Assembly: GCF_024529955.1 (NCBI RefSeq) | Contig: NZ_AP024855.1 | Location: forward strand, 1,054,001-1,118,000 | Source: Photobacterium toruni | Lineage (GTDB): Bacteria > Pseudomonadota > Gammaproteobacteria > Enterobacterales > Vibrionaceae | Reading direction: 5' to 3' | Length of the DNA stretch: 64,000 nt | In this document: positions 35,416 to 44,376 of the stretch, piece after piece | Position numbering within the stretch: position 1 is the first letter of the stretch | Layout: each line of letters opens with the position of its first letter | Notes under the pieces: model-generated | Database searches by the model: none | Told to the model about the DNA's origin: nothing | Seen by the model: only the letters and a program-made list of their open reading frames with translations | Position numbers and translations under genes: made by a program

Positions 35416-37593
35416 GTGACAACAGTAAATAAGTCTCAGCCTGAACAATGGACGATTCCGGCATCATTTAAAGCAACGGAAGATCCATTATTAGATTGTT
35501 TAGTCTTATTGTCCGAATATTATGGCAATCCTTGCAGTGCTGATGCATTAACTGTTGGATTGCCTTTATCTGATGCTTGGTTAACCGCAGAGTTATTACC
35601 ACAAGCAGCAGATAGAGCAGGATTATCTGCAAAATTAATTCGAAAAGAATTAAATGATATATCATCATTATTAATGCCATGTATTTTATTATTAAAAGAT
35701 AAGCGTGCTTGTTTATTACGTAAAATAGACCATGATACGCAAATGGCAATTATTCAGTTACCTGAAAATGGTGGCGAATCTGAATTATCGATTGAGGAAT
35801 TATCACAATTATTTGTTGGGTATGTTTTCTTAATAAAGAAACAATACCGTGGTGATCAGAGTCTCGATTTATACCAACATGAACAACAAGGTCATTGGCT
35901 CTGGTCGATGATTAAAAATGCAGCTCCAATTTATAAAGATGCATTAATAGCCTCGATATTAGTGAATCTGTTTGCTTTGATTTCACCATTATTTATGATG
36001 AATATCTACGATAAAATTTTACCAAATTTAGCTTATGAGTCGTTATGGGTACTGGCTAGCGGTGCTGCAATTGCGTTTACCTTTGATTTTATTATGCGAC
36101 ATATGCGTAGTCATTTAATTGATATTGCAGGTAAAAAAATTGATATTGTCGTCTCATCAAAGCTGTTTGCTAAAGTTATGGGCTTACCATTAGAAAAACG
36201 AGCCACAAGTATTGGTGGAATGGCGCGGCAATTAGGTGAATTTGATAGTATTCGTGACATGTTAACGTCTGCAACAATAACGACACTCGTTGATTTACCT
36301 TTTGCTATTTTTTTCCTGGCTATAATTTATTTTGTTGCCGGTGATCTTGCGGTAATCCCTCTATGTTCAGGATTGCTTATTATAGGCTATACCTTATATT
36401 TGCAACCACGTTTAAAAACGGCGGTAGATGAAAGTAATAAATTCTCTAGTGTTAAACATGGCCATTTAATTGAATGTTTATCAGCAACCGAAGCGATTAA
36501 ATCAAATGTTGCTGAAGGTATAGTTCAGCGTTCTTGGCAACAAATGATTTCACATACTGCGAATTGGCAATTAAAAGTTAAAGAACTTTCTAATTCTGTT
36601 AGTTATTTTGCAACATATATTACGCAACTAACTGCTATTGCTGTGGTTATTTTAGGTGTTTATCGTGTCGCTGATAGTGAAATTTCTATGGGTGGAATTA
36701 TTGCTGCGGTAATGCTTTCTGGTCGTGTTGTATCACCAATGGCGCAGCTGGCAAATTTACTGACACGAGGAAACCAAACTGCCAGTTCATTACGTCAATT
36801 AGATACCTTAATGCAAGGTGAAGATGAATTTGAAGATAAAGGTCATTTAATTAGTCGATCTCAATTAAAAGGTGATATTCAAGCCGATCATATTCAATTT
36901 AGTTATCCATCAAGTGAATATCCTGCATTAAATACAGCCTCTTTTATTATTAATGCTGGTGAGCGTATTGCTATTATTGGTAAAAATGGGTCAGGGAAAA
37001 CATCGTTAGCAAAAATGTTAGCTGGATTATACCAACCAACAGCAGGACATTTACGTTTTGATGGTATAGATAGCAAACAAATTCATCCGGCAGATTTACG
37101 CAGAAATATTGGTTATATGCCACAGGATATTACGTTATTTCATGGAACTATCCGCGATAATATTATGTTCGGTACGCGTCAAGTTACTGAACATCAATTA
37201 ATTCGAGCAGTTAAGTTATCAGGTGTTGATGTCTTTACATCGAGTGATTCAGAAGGGTTAGATAAACAAGTTGGCGAGGGTGGTTTTTCGCTATCGCGCG
37301 GCCAACGTCAATCAGTTGCACTTGCACGAGCTATTTTAAATGATCCTGCAATTTTATTAATGGATGAACCAACAGCCAGTATGGATGCTTTTGCTGAGAA
37401 GCAGTTTATGCGTTCTATGGCAAGCGCGACTCATAATAAAACGGTTATTTTAATAACACATAAAATGTCATTACTGCCATTGGTTGATCGAATTATTGTT
37501 CTTGAAAAAGGACGAATTATTTTAGATGGCCCAAGCGATCAGGTATTAAAATCATTAAGTCGTGGTATAAGTACAGGAGCAGATCATGCCTAA
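35416..37593 (+). CDS. Type I secretion ABC exporter (LapB/HlyB-like)
   Basis: Inner-membrane ABC protein that powers export of the adhesin. Seen: an N-terminal C39-peptidase-like domain (residues 1-140) in which the usual catalytic Cys-Gly motif is absent, i.e. a non-cutting docking domain as in HlyB/LapB; a six-helix membrane block (about 165-450); and a nucleotide-binding domain with Walker A GKNGSGKTS, Q-loop MPQDITLF, signature LSRGQRQS, Walker B ILLMDEPTASMD and H-loop ITHKMS. It is 725 residues from a GTG start with only a weak GAGA upstream. It is separated from the adhesin by a terminator-like hairpin and overlaps the next gene by 8 bp. Confidence 0.93.
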   Translation: MTTVNKSQPEQWTIPASFKATEDPLLDCLVLLSEYYGNPCSADALTVGLPLSDAWLTAELLPQAADRAGLSAKLIRKELNDISSLLMPCILLLKDKRACLLRKIDHDTQMAIIQLPENGGESELSIEELSQLFVGYVFLIKKQYRGDQSLDLYQHEQQGHWLWSMIKNAAPIYKDALIASILVNLFALISPLFMMNIYDKILPNLAYESLWVLASGAAIAFTFDFIMRHMRSHLIDIAGKKIDIVVSSKLFAKVMGLPLEKRATSIGGMARQLGEFDSIRDMLTSATITTLVDLPFAIFFLAIIYFVAGDLAVIPLCSGLLIIGYTLYLQPRLKTAVDESNKFSSVKHGHLIECLSATEAIKSNVAEGIVQRSWQQMISHTANWQLKVKELSNSVSYFATYITQLTAIAVVILGVYRVADSEISMGGIIAAVMLSGRVVSPMAQLANLLTRGNQTASSLRQLDTLMQGEDEFEDKGHLISRSQLKGDIQADHIQFSYPSSEYPALNTASFIINAGERIAIIGKNGSGKTSLAKMLAGLYQPTAGHLRFDGIDSKQIHPADLRRNIGYMPQDITLFHGTIRDNIMFGTRQVTEHQLIRAVKLSGVDVFTSSDSEGLDKQVGEGGFSLSRGQRQSVALARAILNDPAILLMDEPTASMDAFAEKQFMRSMASATHNKTVILITHKMSLLPLVDRIIVLEKGRIILDGPSDQVLKSLSRGISTGADHA

Positions 37594-38968
37594 GCAATTA
37601 AATTCTGAAGAACTAAGCATGGTTGATGATGTGTATGGTGCGATGATGTTATCGTCGCCTAAAAAACATCGTATAGTTATTCGAGCATTGATGGCTTTTA
37701 TTATTTGCTTTTTTGTCTGGGCTTATTTTGCTTCTCTCGATGTAGTTACTCGAGGTACAGGAAAAGTTATTCCTTCGTCTCAAATTCAAATAATTCAAAG
37801 TTTGGATGGAGGGATATTACAAAATATGTACGTAACAGAAGGTATGGCTGTTAAGAAAGGACAACCTTTAGCTCGTATTGATGCAACTCGTTTTCGATCT
37901 GACCTTGCTCAACAAGAAGATGAAGAAGGAAGTTTGCGAGCAAATATTATTCGATTACAACAAGAAATAGCAGACATACATTTAAATTCAACATCACTTG
38001 ATTGGCATAAACAAATAATCGTGGATGATAAGCCATTAGTTTATCCCCAAAATTTATTAAAAATTGAATCTGTATTATTAACTCGACAACAGGAAGAATA
38101 TCATGGGCGTCTTTCTGAATTAAATAATCAATTATCAATTTTAGCAGCACAAATTGTTCAAAAAGAACAAGAGAATGAATCAATTAATTCTCAAATTAGA
38201 ACATTAAAAAATAGTTTAAGTTTAGTTGTTAAAGAATTAACAATGACTAAACCAATGGCAGAGAAAGGTATTGTATCCGAAGTTGAATTATTAAAACTTC
38301 AACGTCAGGTTAACGATATTAAAGGTGATTTATCAAAACTTTATTTACAGCAACCAAAAACGTTAGCTGCACGAGATGAAGCTATATTTAAGCGCAGAGA
38401 TGCTGCACTTAGTTATAATAAAGATGCTCGAGCAAAATTAAATGAACTAGAAAGTCGATTATCACGATTAGTTGAAGCTCAAGTTGGATCACAAGATAAA
38501 GTAGATCGTACGGTTATTACTTCACCTGTAAATGGCACTATTAAATCGATTCATATTAATACTATTGGTGGTGTGGTTAAGCCTGGTGCCGATATTATTG
38601 AAATTGTACCAACAGAAGATCAATTAGTTATTGAAGCAAAAATAAAACCTAAAGATATTGCTTTTTTACATCCAGGATTACCTGCTGTTGTTAAAATCAC
38701 AGCTTATAATTTTACACGTTATGGTGGTTTAGATGGAACATTAGAGCATATTAGCGCTGATACTTCACAAGATAAAAAGGGTAATAGTTTTTATTTAGTT
38801 CGTATTAGAACAAAACATTCTCAGCTTATTAAAAAAGATGGTACGCCAATGCCTATAATTCCAGGAATGTTGACAACTGTTGATATTATTTCAGGGAAAA
38901 GAACAGTATTGGATTATATCTTAAACCCTATTTTAAGAGCTAAAGATACAGCATTTAAAGAACGATAA
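37586..38968 (+). CDS. Type I secretion periplasmic adaptor (LapC/HlyD-like)
   Basis: Links the ABC exporter to the outer-membrane channel. Seen: a short cytoplasmic N-terminus, one membrane helix (about residues 32-54), a lipoyl half IQIIQSLDGGILQNMYVTEGMAVKKGQPLARID, a long coiled-coil region (about 105-290), a second lipoyl half TVITSPVNGTIKSIHINTIGGVVKPGADIIEIVP and a C-terminal beta-barrel. The ATG has GGAG upstream and overlaps the exporter's end, giving translational coupling. 460 residues is normal for this family. Confidence 0.93.
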   Translation: MPKQLNSEELSMVDDVYGAMMLSSPKKHRIVIRALMAFIICFFVWAYFASLDVVTRGTGKVIPSSQIQIIQSLDGGILQNMYVTEGMAVKKGQPLARIDATRFRSDLAQQEDEEGSLRANIIRLQQEIADIHLNSTSLDWHKQIIVDDKPLVYPQNLLKIESVLLTRQQEEYHGRLSELNNQLSILAAQIVQKEQENESINSQIRTLKNSLSLVVKELTMTKPMAEKGIVSEVELLKLQRQVNDIKGDLSKLYLQQPKTLAARDEAIFKRRDAALSYNKDARAKLNELESRLSRLVEAQVGSQDKVDRTVITSPVNGTIKSIHINTIGGVVKPGADIIEIVPTEDQLVIEAKIKPKDIAFLHPGLPAVVKITAYNFTRYGGLDGTLEHISADTSQDKKGNSFYLVRIRTKHSQLIKKDGTPMPIIPGMLTTVDIISGKRTVLDYILNPILRAKDTAFKER

Positions 38969-38990
38969 TTTTCACTTAAGGAGATAATAA

Positions 38991-40370
38991 ATGAAGACAC
39001 CGATTGCTCAGTCGTTGAAAAGAACATTTACGGCAATGGCAGTAGTCTCGGTATTAGTGCCTGCAACAAGTGAAGCTCAAACAATAGAGCAAGCAGTTGC
39101 ATCTACAATCACAACAAATCCGACTATTCGTCAAGCTTATACGCGCTTTAAAGTGCGTGAAGAACAAGTAGTACAAGCAAAAGCAGGTTATTTGCCTTCT
39201 TTAGATTTAACTGCTGGTTATGGTTGGGAACAAACTGATACACCATCAAGTCGAGCACAAGCTAGAGCAACAAATGGTGACGAAAAAACAGACTTAAATC
39301 GCCGAGAAGTAGGTTTAAGTCTTCGTCAAACATTATTTGATGGTTTTTTAACAAGTAGTGAAGTTCATCGATTTAACCATGAAACAAGTTCTGATCAATG
39401 GAACTTATTTGCAGCAGCAGAAGATAGTGGCTTAGAAGCCATTAAAGTATATTTACATTTGATGGAAGCTGATCAAGATGTGCAGTTGGCTGAAAAAAAC
39501 TTAGGTAGACATCAGCATATATTTGAACAAATTAAGCAAAAAACAGCATCAGGTTTAGGATCAATTGCTGATTTATCACAGAGCAAAGGCCGTTTAGCTC
39601 GAGCACAATCAAATTTAGTTGCTGCTAAAAATAACTATGCAGATGCTCGTAGTCAGTTTATTAAAGTGGTTAATGAAGAGCCTGAAGATTTACGTCAACC
39701 TGTGCCAGATGCGGTTATGCTACCTAAATCTTTAGATGCTGCGTTGGCACAAGCAAAGGCGAATAATCCGACATTAAAAGTAGCTTCAAATGATATTGAA
39801 GCAGCTAAATATGAGCGTAAATCAACGCAATCAAACTATTACCCTACAGTGAGCCTTGATCTTGGTGGTAATTGGGATGAAAACGTCGGTGGTGTTAGTG
39901 GTCATAATAATGATCTTCAGGCAATGGTACGGATGAAATACAATCTGTTTGCAGGTGGTAAAGATGTTTCTCGTGATAGAGAAGCAGCATACAAGCTTGT
40001 AAATGCTCAAGCACTACAACAACGTTCATACCGAGAAGTAATTGATGGTACAACATTAGCTTGGAATGCATATCAATTTGTTAATGAGCAAAAAGGTTAT
40101 ATTCACGATCATGTTATAGCTGCTGAAGAAACCCAGTCATCTTATGCTCAACAGTTTAAATTGGGTCAACGTTCATTACTTGATGTATTAGATTCAGAAA
40201 ATGAGTTATTTCAAGCACGTAAAGATTATTTGAAAGCTGAATATGATGAACTTATTGCACAATATCGAGTATTAAACGCGACGGGTCAGTTGCTATCTTC
40301 ATTACGAGTAACTCAGCCTAAAGCATGGTATGGCGAAAAAACGTATGAAGGTGGAGTGAAAAAAGCATGA
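38991..40370 (+). CDS. TolC-family outer-membrane channel (LapE-like)
   Basis: Forms the outer-membrane exit duct of the type I system. Seen: a signal peptide ending SEAQ, then two repeated TolC halves with long amphipathic helices and beta-strands (for example EVGLSLRQTLFDGFLTSSEV and AMVRMKYNLFAGGKDVSRDR, matching positions in each half) and AYQFVNEQKG. It has an excellent AAGGAG ribosome site. The gene overlaps the OmpA-like lipoprotein gene by 4 bp (ATGA). The 459 residues are typical. It probably serves the adhesin exporter and may also serve the RND pump upstream (inference). Confidence 0.92.
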   Translation: MKTPIAQSLKRTFTAMAVVSVLVPATSEAQTIEQAVASTITTNPTIRQAYTRFKVREEQVVQAKAGYLPSLDLTAGYGWEQTDTPSSRAQARATNGDEKTDLNRREVGLSLRQTLFDGFLTSSEVHRFNHETSSDQWNLFAAAEDSGLEAIKVYLHLMEADQDVQLAEKNLGRHQHIFEQIKQKTASGLGSIADLSQSKGRLARAQSNLVAAKNNYADARSQFIKVVNEEPEDLRQPVPDAVMLPKSLDAALAQAKANNPTLKVASNDIEAAKYERKSTQSNYYPTVSLDLGGNWDENVGGVSGHNNDLQAMVRMKYNLFAGGKDVSRDREAAYKLVNAQALQQRSYREVIDGTTLAWNAYQFVNEQKGYIHDHVIAAEETQSSYAQQFKLGQRSLLDVLDSENELFQARKDYLKAEYDELIAQYRVLNATGQLLSSLRVTQPKAWYGEKTYEGGVKKA

Positions 40371-40969
40371 ATAAGAGCATTAAGTATTCAGTAACAGCTG
40401 TTGTATTAGGTTTGTCATTAGCTGGTTGCAGTAATAAAATTATATCAATGAATGATAGCCATCAAGTAAACGATCTTCGTGATTTAGATCATGATGGTGT
40501 GATTGAAGCTCGTGAACATTGTAGCAATACTATTTTAGGATCGTCTGTTGATAATGATGGTTGTGGTTCTAAATCTAAATTTATTGTACGCCAAGATTTA
40601 CATATTAACTTCATAAATGATTCAGCAACAATTGCTCCTCAATATCAAGGTCAAATTTCTCAATTAGCTGATTTTATGGATAAATATCCGAAATCGAAAG
40701 TAACGATTGAAGGGTATAGCAGTAAAGTTGGAGGTTATGATTATAATATTGCGTTATCTCAACGACGAGCAAATAATGTTGCCTCTGATTTAGAAAACCA
40801 TTTTGGTATTACGGCTAATCGCATTAAGGCTATTGGCTATGGCTATGCACATTTATTAGATAATGGCACAACAGAACTAGCTCATCAAAAAAATAGACGT
40901 ATTGTCGCTGCTGTTAGTGGGCTTGATAAAAAAATAGATTATAAGTGGACTATCTATACTAAAAATTAA
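40367..40969 (+). CDS. OmpA-domain lipoprotein of the adhesin secretion operon
   Basis: Seen: a lipoprotein signal with lipobox LAGC, a short linker containing a calcium-like DLDHDGVIEAREHC motif and a C at each end (GCGSK), then an OmpA-like peptidoglycan-binding domain (about residues 75-185): INFINDSATIAPQYQGQ, VTIEGYSS, ALSQRRANNVASDL, IKAIGYGYA, NRRIVAAV. It probably anchors the secretion complex or the retained adhesin to the cell wall. Such genes frequently close LapBCE-type operons. It is coupled to the channel gene by a 4-bp overlap and followed by a strong terminator. Confidence 0.9.
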   Translation: MNKSIKYSVTAVVLGLSLAGCSNKIISMNDSHQVNDLRDLDHDGVIEAREHCSNTILGSSVDNDGCGSKSKFIVRQDLHINFINDSATIAPQYQGQISQLADFMDKYPKSKVTIEGYSSKVGGYDYNIALSQRRANNVASDLENHFGITANRIKAIGYGYAHLLDNGTTELAHQKNRRIVAAVSGLDKKIDYKWTIYTKN

Positions 40970-40974
40970 TCATT

Positions 40975-41006
40975 AACGGCTGCATATTTGCAGCCGTTTT
41001 TATTTT
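40975..41006 (+). terminator. Intrinsic terminator of the secretion operon
   Basis: Perfect stem AACGGCTGCA/TGCAGCCGTT (40975-40998), 4-base loop, then TTTATTTT. Confidence 0.92.
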
Positions 41007-41051
41007 AATAGTTATGGCTAGATAATATTAGAATGAGAAGAACGGTAATTA

Positions 41052-41363
41052 TTATTTTTTCGCTGTATTTTTACTGGATAAGCAGTCAGTGTAATTCTTA
41101 AAGCCTTTTTGTTGGCATTCAATCACATTCTTTTTCATTTGGTTGAGTTCGGTATGATCACGGACAGAATAAATATTGCCATTAGTGCAATTAATTGAAA
41201 TAACACCATTTGGTTCAAAATGATAACCTTCAACGTCGCTACCACAGGGATTAAACCCAACTCCGGCATCGACACTTACTCTTGTTGGAATCGTACGTAT
41301 ACTTTCAGTTACACATCCGACTAATGATAAACAAAATAGACATGTAATAATAAACTGGTTCAT
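41052..41363 (-). CDS. Small hypothetical lipoprotein, 103 residues
   Basis: Seen: a short signal with lipobox LVGC, then a mature domain with four more cysteines in FNPCGSD, ISINCTNG, VIECQQKG and YTDCLSS, possibly forming two disulfides. It contains no family motif I know. It lies between two rightward operons and points at the secretion operon's terminator. It has no neighbour on its strand. Likely outer-membrane lipoprotein of unknown role. Confidence 0.65.
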   Translation of the reverse strand: MNQFIITCLFCLSLVGCVTESIRTIPTRVSVDAGVGFNPCGSDVEGYHFEPNGVISINCTNGNIYSVRDHTELNQMKKNVIECQQKGFKNYTDCLSSKNTAKK

Positions 41364-41783
41364 ATAATAAGAGTGCTTTAAATAATAATTTGTAAAATGA
41401 AGATTATAAATGAAATGACAATTAATATCTTGTTATGAAAGGGTAATGAACAAAAATAAAAATGCGAACATACTTTAATAAGACAGAATGTTATCAGTAT
41501 ATTTTAGGATTTTAAATTATCATCATTGATTATTGTAATGATGGGGATTGTTCTGGCTGTTAAGATTTATATAAGAATCTATTTTTTGTTAATTATATGA
41601 TTAATATGTTTTTTTTTGTTGGTTTCACTAATGAGTAATGTACTGCGGTTACGTTGATGAAGCGTAAAAATGAGAAATGGTGAATATTATTGCTATATGG
41701 AATTAATGTTTTACATTCAAATCGTTCGCAGAGTCACACAGTAAGTGCTATAAAGTCGGCTGTTTAACGATGCGGAATACACC
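41364..41783. other. 420-bp non-coding gap before the ZIP gene
   Basis: AT-rich DNA holding the divergent starts of the lipoprotein and ZIP genes. A possible -10 TATAAA lies at 41749-41754 with a weak -35 (TTCGCA, 41725). I see no clear Zur palindrome, no hairpin of note and no open frame. Confidence 0.4.
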
Positions 41784-42539
41784 ATGAATCTCGATGAATT
41801 TAAAATATTATCAGTAGTGCTTATTTTTGTGACTACTGTTCTTGCTGGATTGTATCCGTTTCTACGTAAATTTAAAACGACACGACCATTAGAATCACCC
41901 GCGGCAGAAGCTTTAGCATCGGGTGTTTTTCTTGGGGCGGGTCTTATTCATATGCTGGGTGATGCTTCAAAATCATTCTTAGATCATGGTATTGAATACC
42001 CGATAGCTTTTGTATTGGCTGGTTGTGTATTTTTATTATTATTATGGTTTGAACACTTAGGTCGTCGCTTAGACGAACATGGTGATAGTAATAGCCCAGC
42101 GTTTGCTATTTTAGCGATGGTTATTTTATCTATCCATTCGTTACTTGCGGGTACAGTACTTGGATTAAGTGGTTCAATTACAATGATGGTCATGATCCTC
42201 ATTGCTATTTTAGCGCATAAATGGGCCGCAAGTTTTTCACTGGCAGTCCAATTAAGCAAAAGCCGTTTATCATTACGTCAATCGTTATTAATGTTTGGGT
42301 TATTTACGTTAATGTTGCCACTCGGGGTTGCGTTAGGCTCAGGTATTTTAGAATACACCAACAGTTATCCGTTATTAGAGCCTATCTTTTATTCGTTAGC
42401 TGCAGGTACCTTTTTATATCTCGGTACATTGCATGGTTTAAAACAGTCAACCATGGTTGATAAATGCTGTGATTTAAAGAATTTTACTTTCGTTGTGGTT
42501 GGCTTTCTATTAATGGCTGTAGTGGCGATTTGGACTTGA
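41784..42539 (+). CDS. ZIP-family divalent metal transporter
   Basis: Inner-membrane transporter for zinc or another divalent metal. Seen: 251 residues with about eight hydrophobic helices; the central helices contain metal-ligand histidines in SIHSLLAGTVLGLSG and AHKWAASFSLAVQL, and an early helix has ASGVFLGAGLIHMLGDA, all landmarks of ZIP proteins. A His-containing loop (GRRLDEHGDSN) lies between helices 3 and 4. It is a single gene with no Zur box seen, so metal-dependent control is not evident. Family certain; metal not. Confidence 0.88.
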   Translation: MNLDEFKILSVVLIFVTTVLAGLYPFLRKFKTTRPLESPAAEALASGVFLGAGLIHMLGDASKSFLDHGIEYPIAFVLAGCVFLLLLWFEHLGRRLDEHGDSNSPAFAILAMVILSIHSLLAGTVLGLSGSITMMVMILIAILAHKWAASFSLAVQLSKSRLSLRQSLLMFGLFTLMLPLGVALGSGILEYTNSYPLLEPIFYSLAAGTFLYLGTLHGLKQSTMVDKCCDLKNFTFVVVGFLLMAVVAIWT

Positions 42540-42571
42540 TTGTTTTATTACGCTAAATTCCTCCTTATTGT

Positions 42572-42599
42572 CCGCGTTAGTTGCTTCTAACTAATGCGG
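42572..42599. repeat. Hairpin after the ZIP gene, before pnuC
   Basis: CCGCGTTAGTT (42572-42582) pairs with AACTAATGCGG (42589-42599) through one G-T pair. No T run follows; possible mRNA end-stabiliser or part of the pnuC leader. Confidence 0.5.
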
Positions 42600-42700
42600 A
42601 ACTGCTTTCTCTGGGAATAACCCTAACGTCATTACATAATTTCGTACTTGAGTTAGAAACTGATAGGGTAATTATTTAAAAGTTGATCCCCCTCACGTGC

Positions 42701-42721
42701 GATGGGACAAATGTCCTCATC
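42701..42721 (+). promoter_or_regulatory. Stem-loop in the pnuC leader
   Basis: GATGGGAC pairs with GTCC-T-CATC around an AAAT loop (one bulged T), 62 bp before pnuC. It could be an operator (GGACA-AA-TGTCC is palindromic) or an RNA element; I do not recognise a known pnuC riboswitch. Confidence 0.4.
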
Positions 42722-42782
42722 TTTAGTAAATATACCTTTTACAATTACTTCAAATTATTAATAAGAACAAAAGGATTAACTG

Positions 42783-43511
42783 ATGGATTTTCTTTCTTGG
42801 TTTGATATCAATAACACCCTTGTCAATTTTCCAATCGGTGACGGTTATGCAATGTCATGGATTGAAGCAATTGGTACTGTTTTTGGTCTGCTATGTATTT
42901 GGTTTGCCAGTAAAGAAAAAACGATAAATTTCTTTTTTGGTCTTATTAATGTCACCTTATTTTGTATTATTTTCTTCCAAATTCAATTGTATGGATTGTT
43001 GTTACTGCAAGTATTCTTCTTTGTTGCCAATATTTATGGTTGGTTCGCATGGACAAGACCAACCAGTGAGGGAGACCACTTAGAAGTTCGATGGTTAAGT
43101 AAGCAAAAATTAGCCATGACGGTGACATTAAGTGTGATTGCGATTGGTTTACTCACGGTTTATATCAACCCAGTATTTTTTGCACTAGCTAATTTCGCCG
43201 TTGATATATTGAATGTTTTTGGTGCTAATTTAGCGGCTCCAGCATTGCAACCGGGTGCGTTCCCATTTTGGGATGCAACTATGACGGTATTGTCTATTGT
43301 TGCTCAAATTCTGATGACACGTAAATATGTTGAAAACTGGATTGTGTGGGTAGTTATTAATATCATCAGTGTTGGTTTATATGCGGTACAAGGCGTGTAT
43401 GCGATGTCTATTCAGTATGCGATTCTACTCTTTGTTGCTGCAAATGGTGCGCGTTGCTGGATTGCAATTGCTAACAGAAATAAACCACAAGCTAAGAAGG
43501 TTATCGCATGA
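42783..43511 (+). CDS. pnuC: PnuC-family vitamin/nucleoside transporter
   Basis: Facilitator in the inner membrane, usually for nicotinamide riboside (PnuC), or thiamine, riboflavin or deoxynucleosides in other branches. Seen: 242 residues, about seven hydrophobic segments, the family landmark NIYGWFAWTR with paired tryptophans, and SWIEAIGTVFGLLCIWFASKEKTINFFFGLIN in the first helices. AAGGA precedes the ATG. It is joined by a 4-bp overlap to a nucleoside phosphorylase, which suggests uptake of a nucleoside that is phosphorolysed inside. The name pnuC is by family; the substrate may be nicotinamide riboside or another nucleoside. Confidence 0.85.
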   Translation: MDFLSWFDINNTLVNFPIGDGYAMSWIEAIGTVFGLLCIWFASKEKTINFFFGLINVTLFCIIFFQIQLYGLLLLQVFFFVANIYGWFAWTRPTSEGDHLEVRWLSKQKLAMTVTLSVIAIGLLTVYINPVFFALANFAVDILNVFGANLAAPALQPGAFPFWDATMTVLSIVAQILMTRKYVENWIVWVVINIISVGLYAVQGVYAMSIQYAILLFVAANGARCWIAIANRNKPQAKKVIA

Positions 43512-44242
43512 ATCAACAACCTCATTTATTAATTAGTCACGGTCAAATTGCCACGAATATTTTAGTCTGCGGTGAGCCTGATAGAGTAAATCGCATTGCG
43601 GAATGTTTCTTAACAAATAGTGTGTTAATTGCTGAAAATCGTGAATACCGTATTATTAATGGTGACTATCAAGGTAAACCTGTCACATTGTGTAGTACGG
43701 GGATGGGGGCACCATCAATGATTATTGCTTTAGAAGAGCTCAAACGTTGTGGTGCTGAACATATTATCCGTGTTGGCTCTGCGGGAGCATTACAATCAAA
43801 TATTGGATTAGGTGAATTAATTATTGCTGAAGGCGCGGTGCGAGATGAAGGTGGCTCTAAAGCGTATATTCCAAGTGAATTTCCGGCCATTGCGGATCAT
43901 CAATTGGTTCACTTATTAAAAACAGATTTATCACAACAAAATATTAATTATCATAGTGGTATTGTACGTTCTCACGATAGTTTTTATACCGATGATGAAG
44001 ATAATATTTGCGAATATTGGCATAAAAAAGGTGTGTTAGGGGCTGATATGGAAACGTCTGCCTTATTAACGGTAGGGCGTTTACGACAGTTAAAAACCGC
44101 CGCAATTCTAAATAATGTGGTGCTTTATCAGCAGAATGTAAGTGAAGGGATCAGTGCTTATGTCAATGAAGCTGAAGAAATGATTAAAGGGGAACAGTTA
44201 GCAGCTCATACTGCATTGAATGCTCTTATCAATGCTGCTTAA
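43508..44242 (+). CDS. Nucleoside phosphorylase (uridine/purine phosphorylase family)
   Basis: Cleaves a nucleoside with phosphate to base plus (deoxy)ribose-1-phosphate. Seen: phosphate-binding CGEPDRVNRIAE near the N-terminus, CSTGMGAPSMIIALEEL, IRVGSAGALQ (base and phosphate loop), IVRSHDSFY and the catalytic stretch GADMETSALL that binds the ribose. At 244 residues it fits the NP-I family (Udp/DeoD). It overlaps pnuC by 4 bp, so the two are co-translated. Together they look like import followed by phosphorolysis. Which base it prefers is not clear. Confidence 0.88.
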   Translation: MNQQPHLLISHGQIATNILVCGEPDRVNRIAECFLTNSVLIAENREYRIINGDYQGKPVTLCSTGMGAPSMIIALEELKRCGAEHIIRVGSAGALQSNIGLGELIIAEGAVRDEGGSKAYIPSEFPAIADHQLVHLLKTDLSQQNINYHSGIVRSHDSFYTDDEDNICEYWHKKGVLGADMETSALLTVGRLRQLKTAAILNNVVLYQQNVSEGISAYVNEAEEMIKGEQLAAHTALNALINAA

Positions 44243-44261
44243 CCCTTTTTAGTAATATCAT

Positions 44262-44295
44262 AAAAAGCCCAATTTTTATAAATTGGGCTTTTTTA
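44262..44295 (+). terminator. Strong terminator after the phosphorylase gene
   Basis: AAAAAGCCCAATTT pairs with AAATTGGGCTTTTT (44262-44293) around a 4-base loop, then Ts. Confidence 0.95.
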
Positions 44296-44376
44296 ATGCA
44301 TACTATAAATTTCCCCTATTCAGTGCCATAAAAACCCGCTATCTTGATTCAAAATGAAATAATAGTGATATGCACA

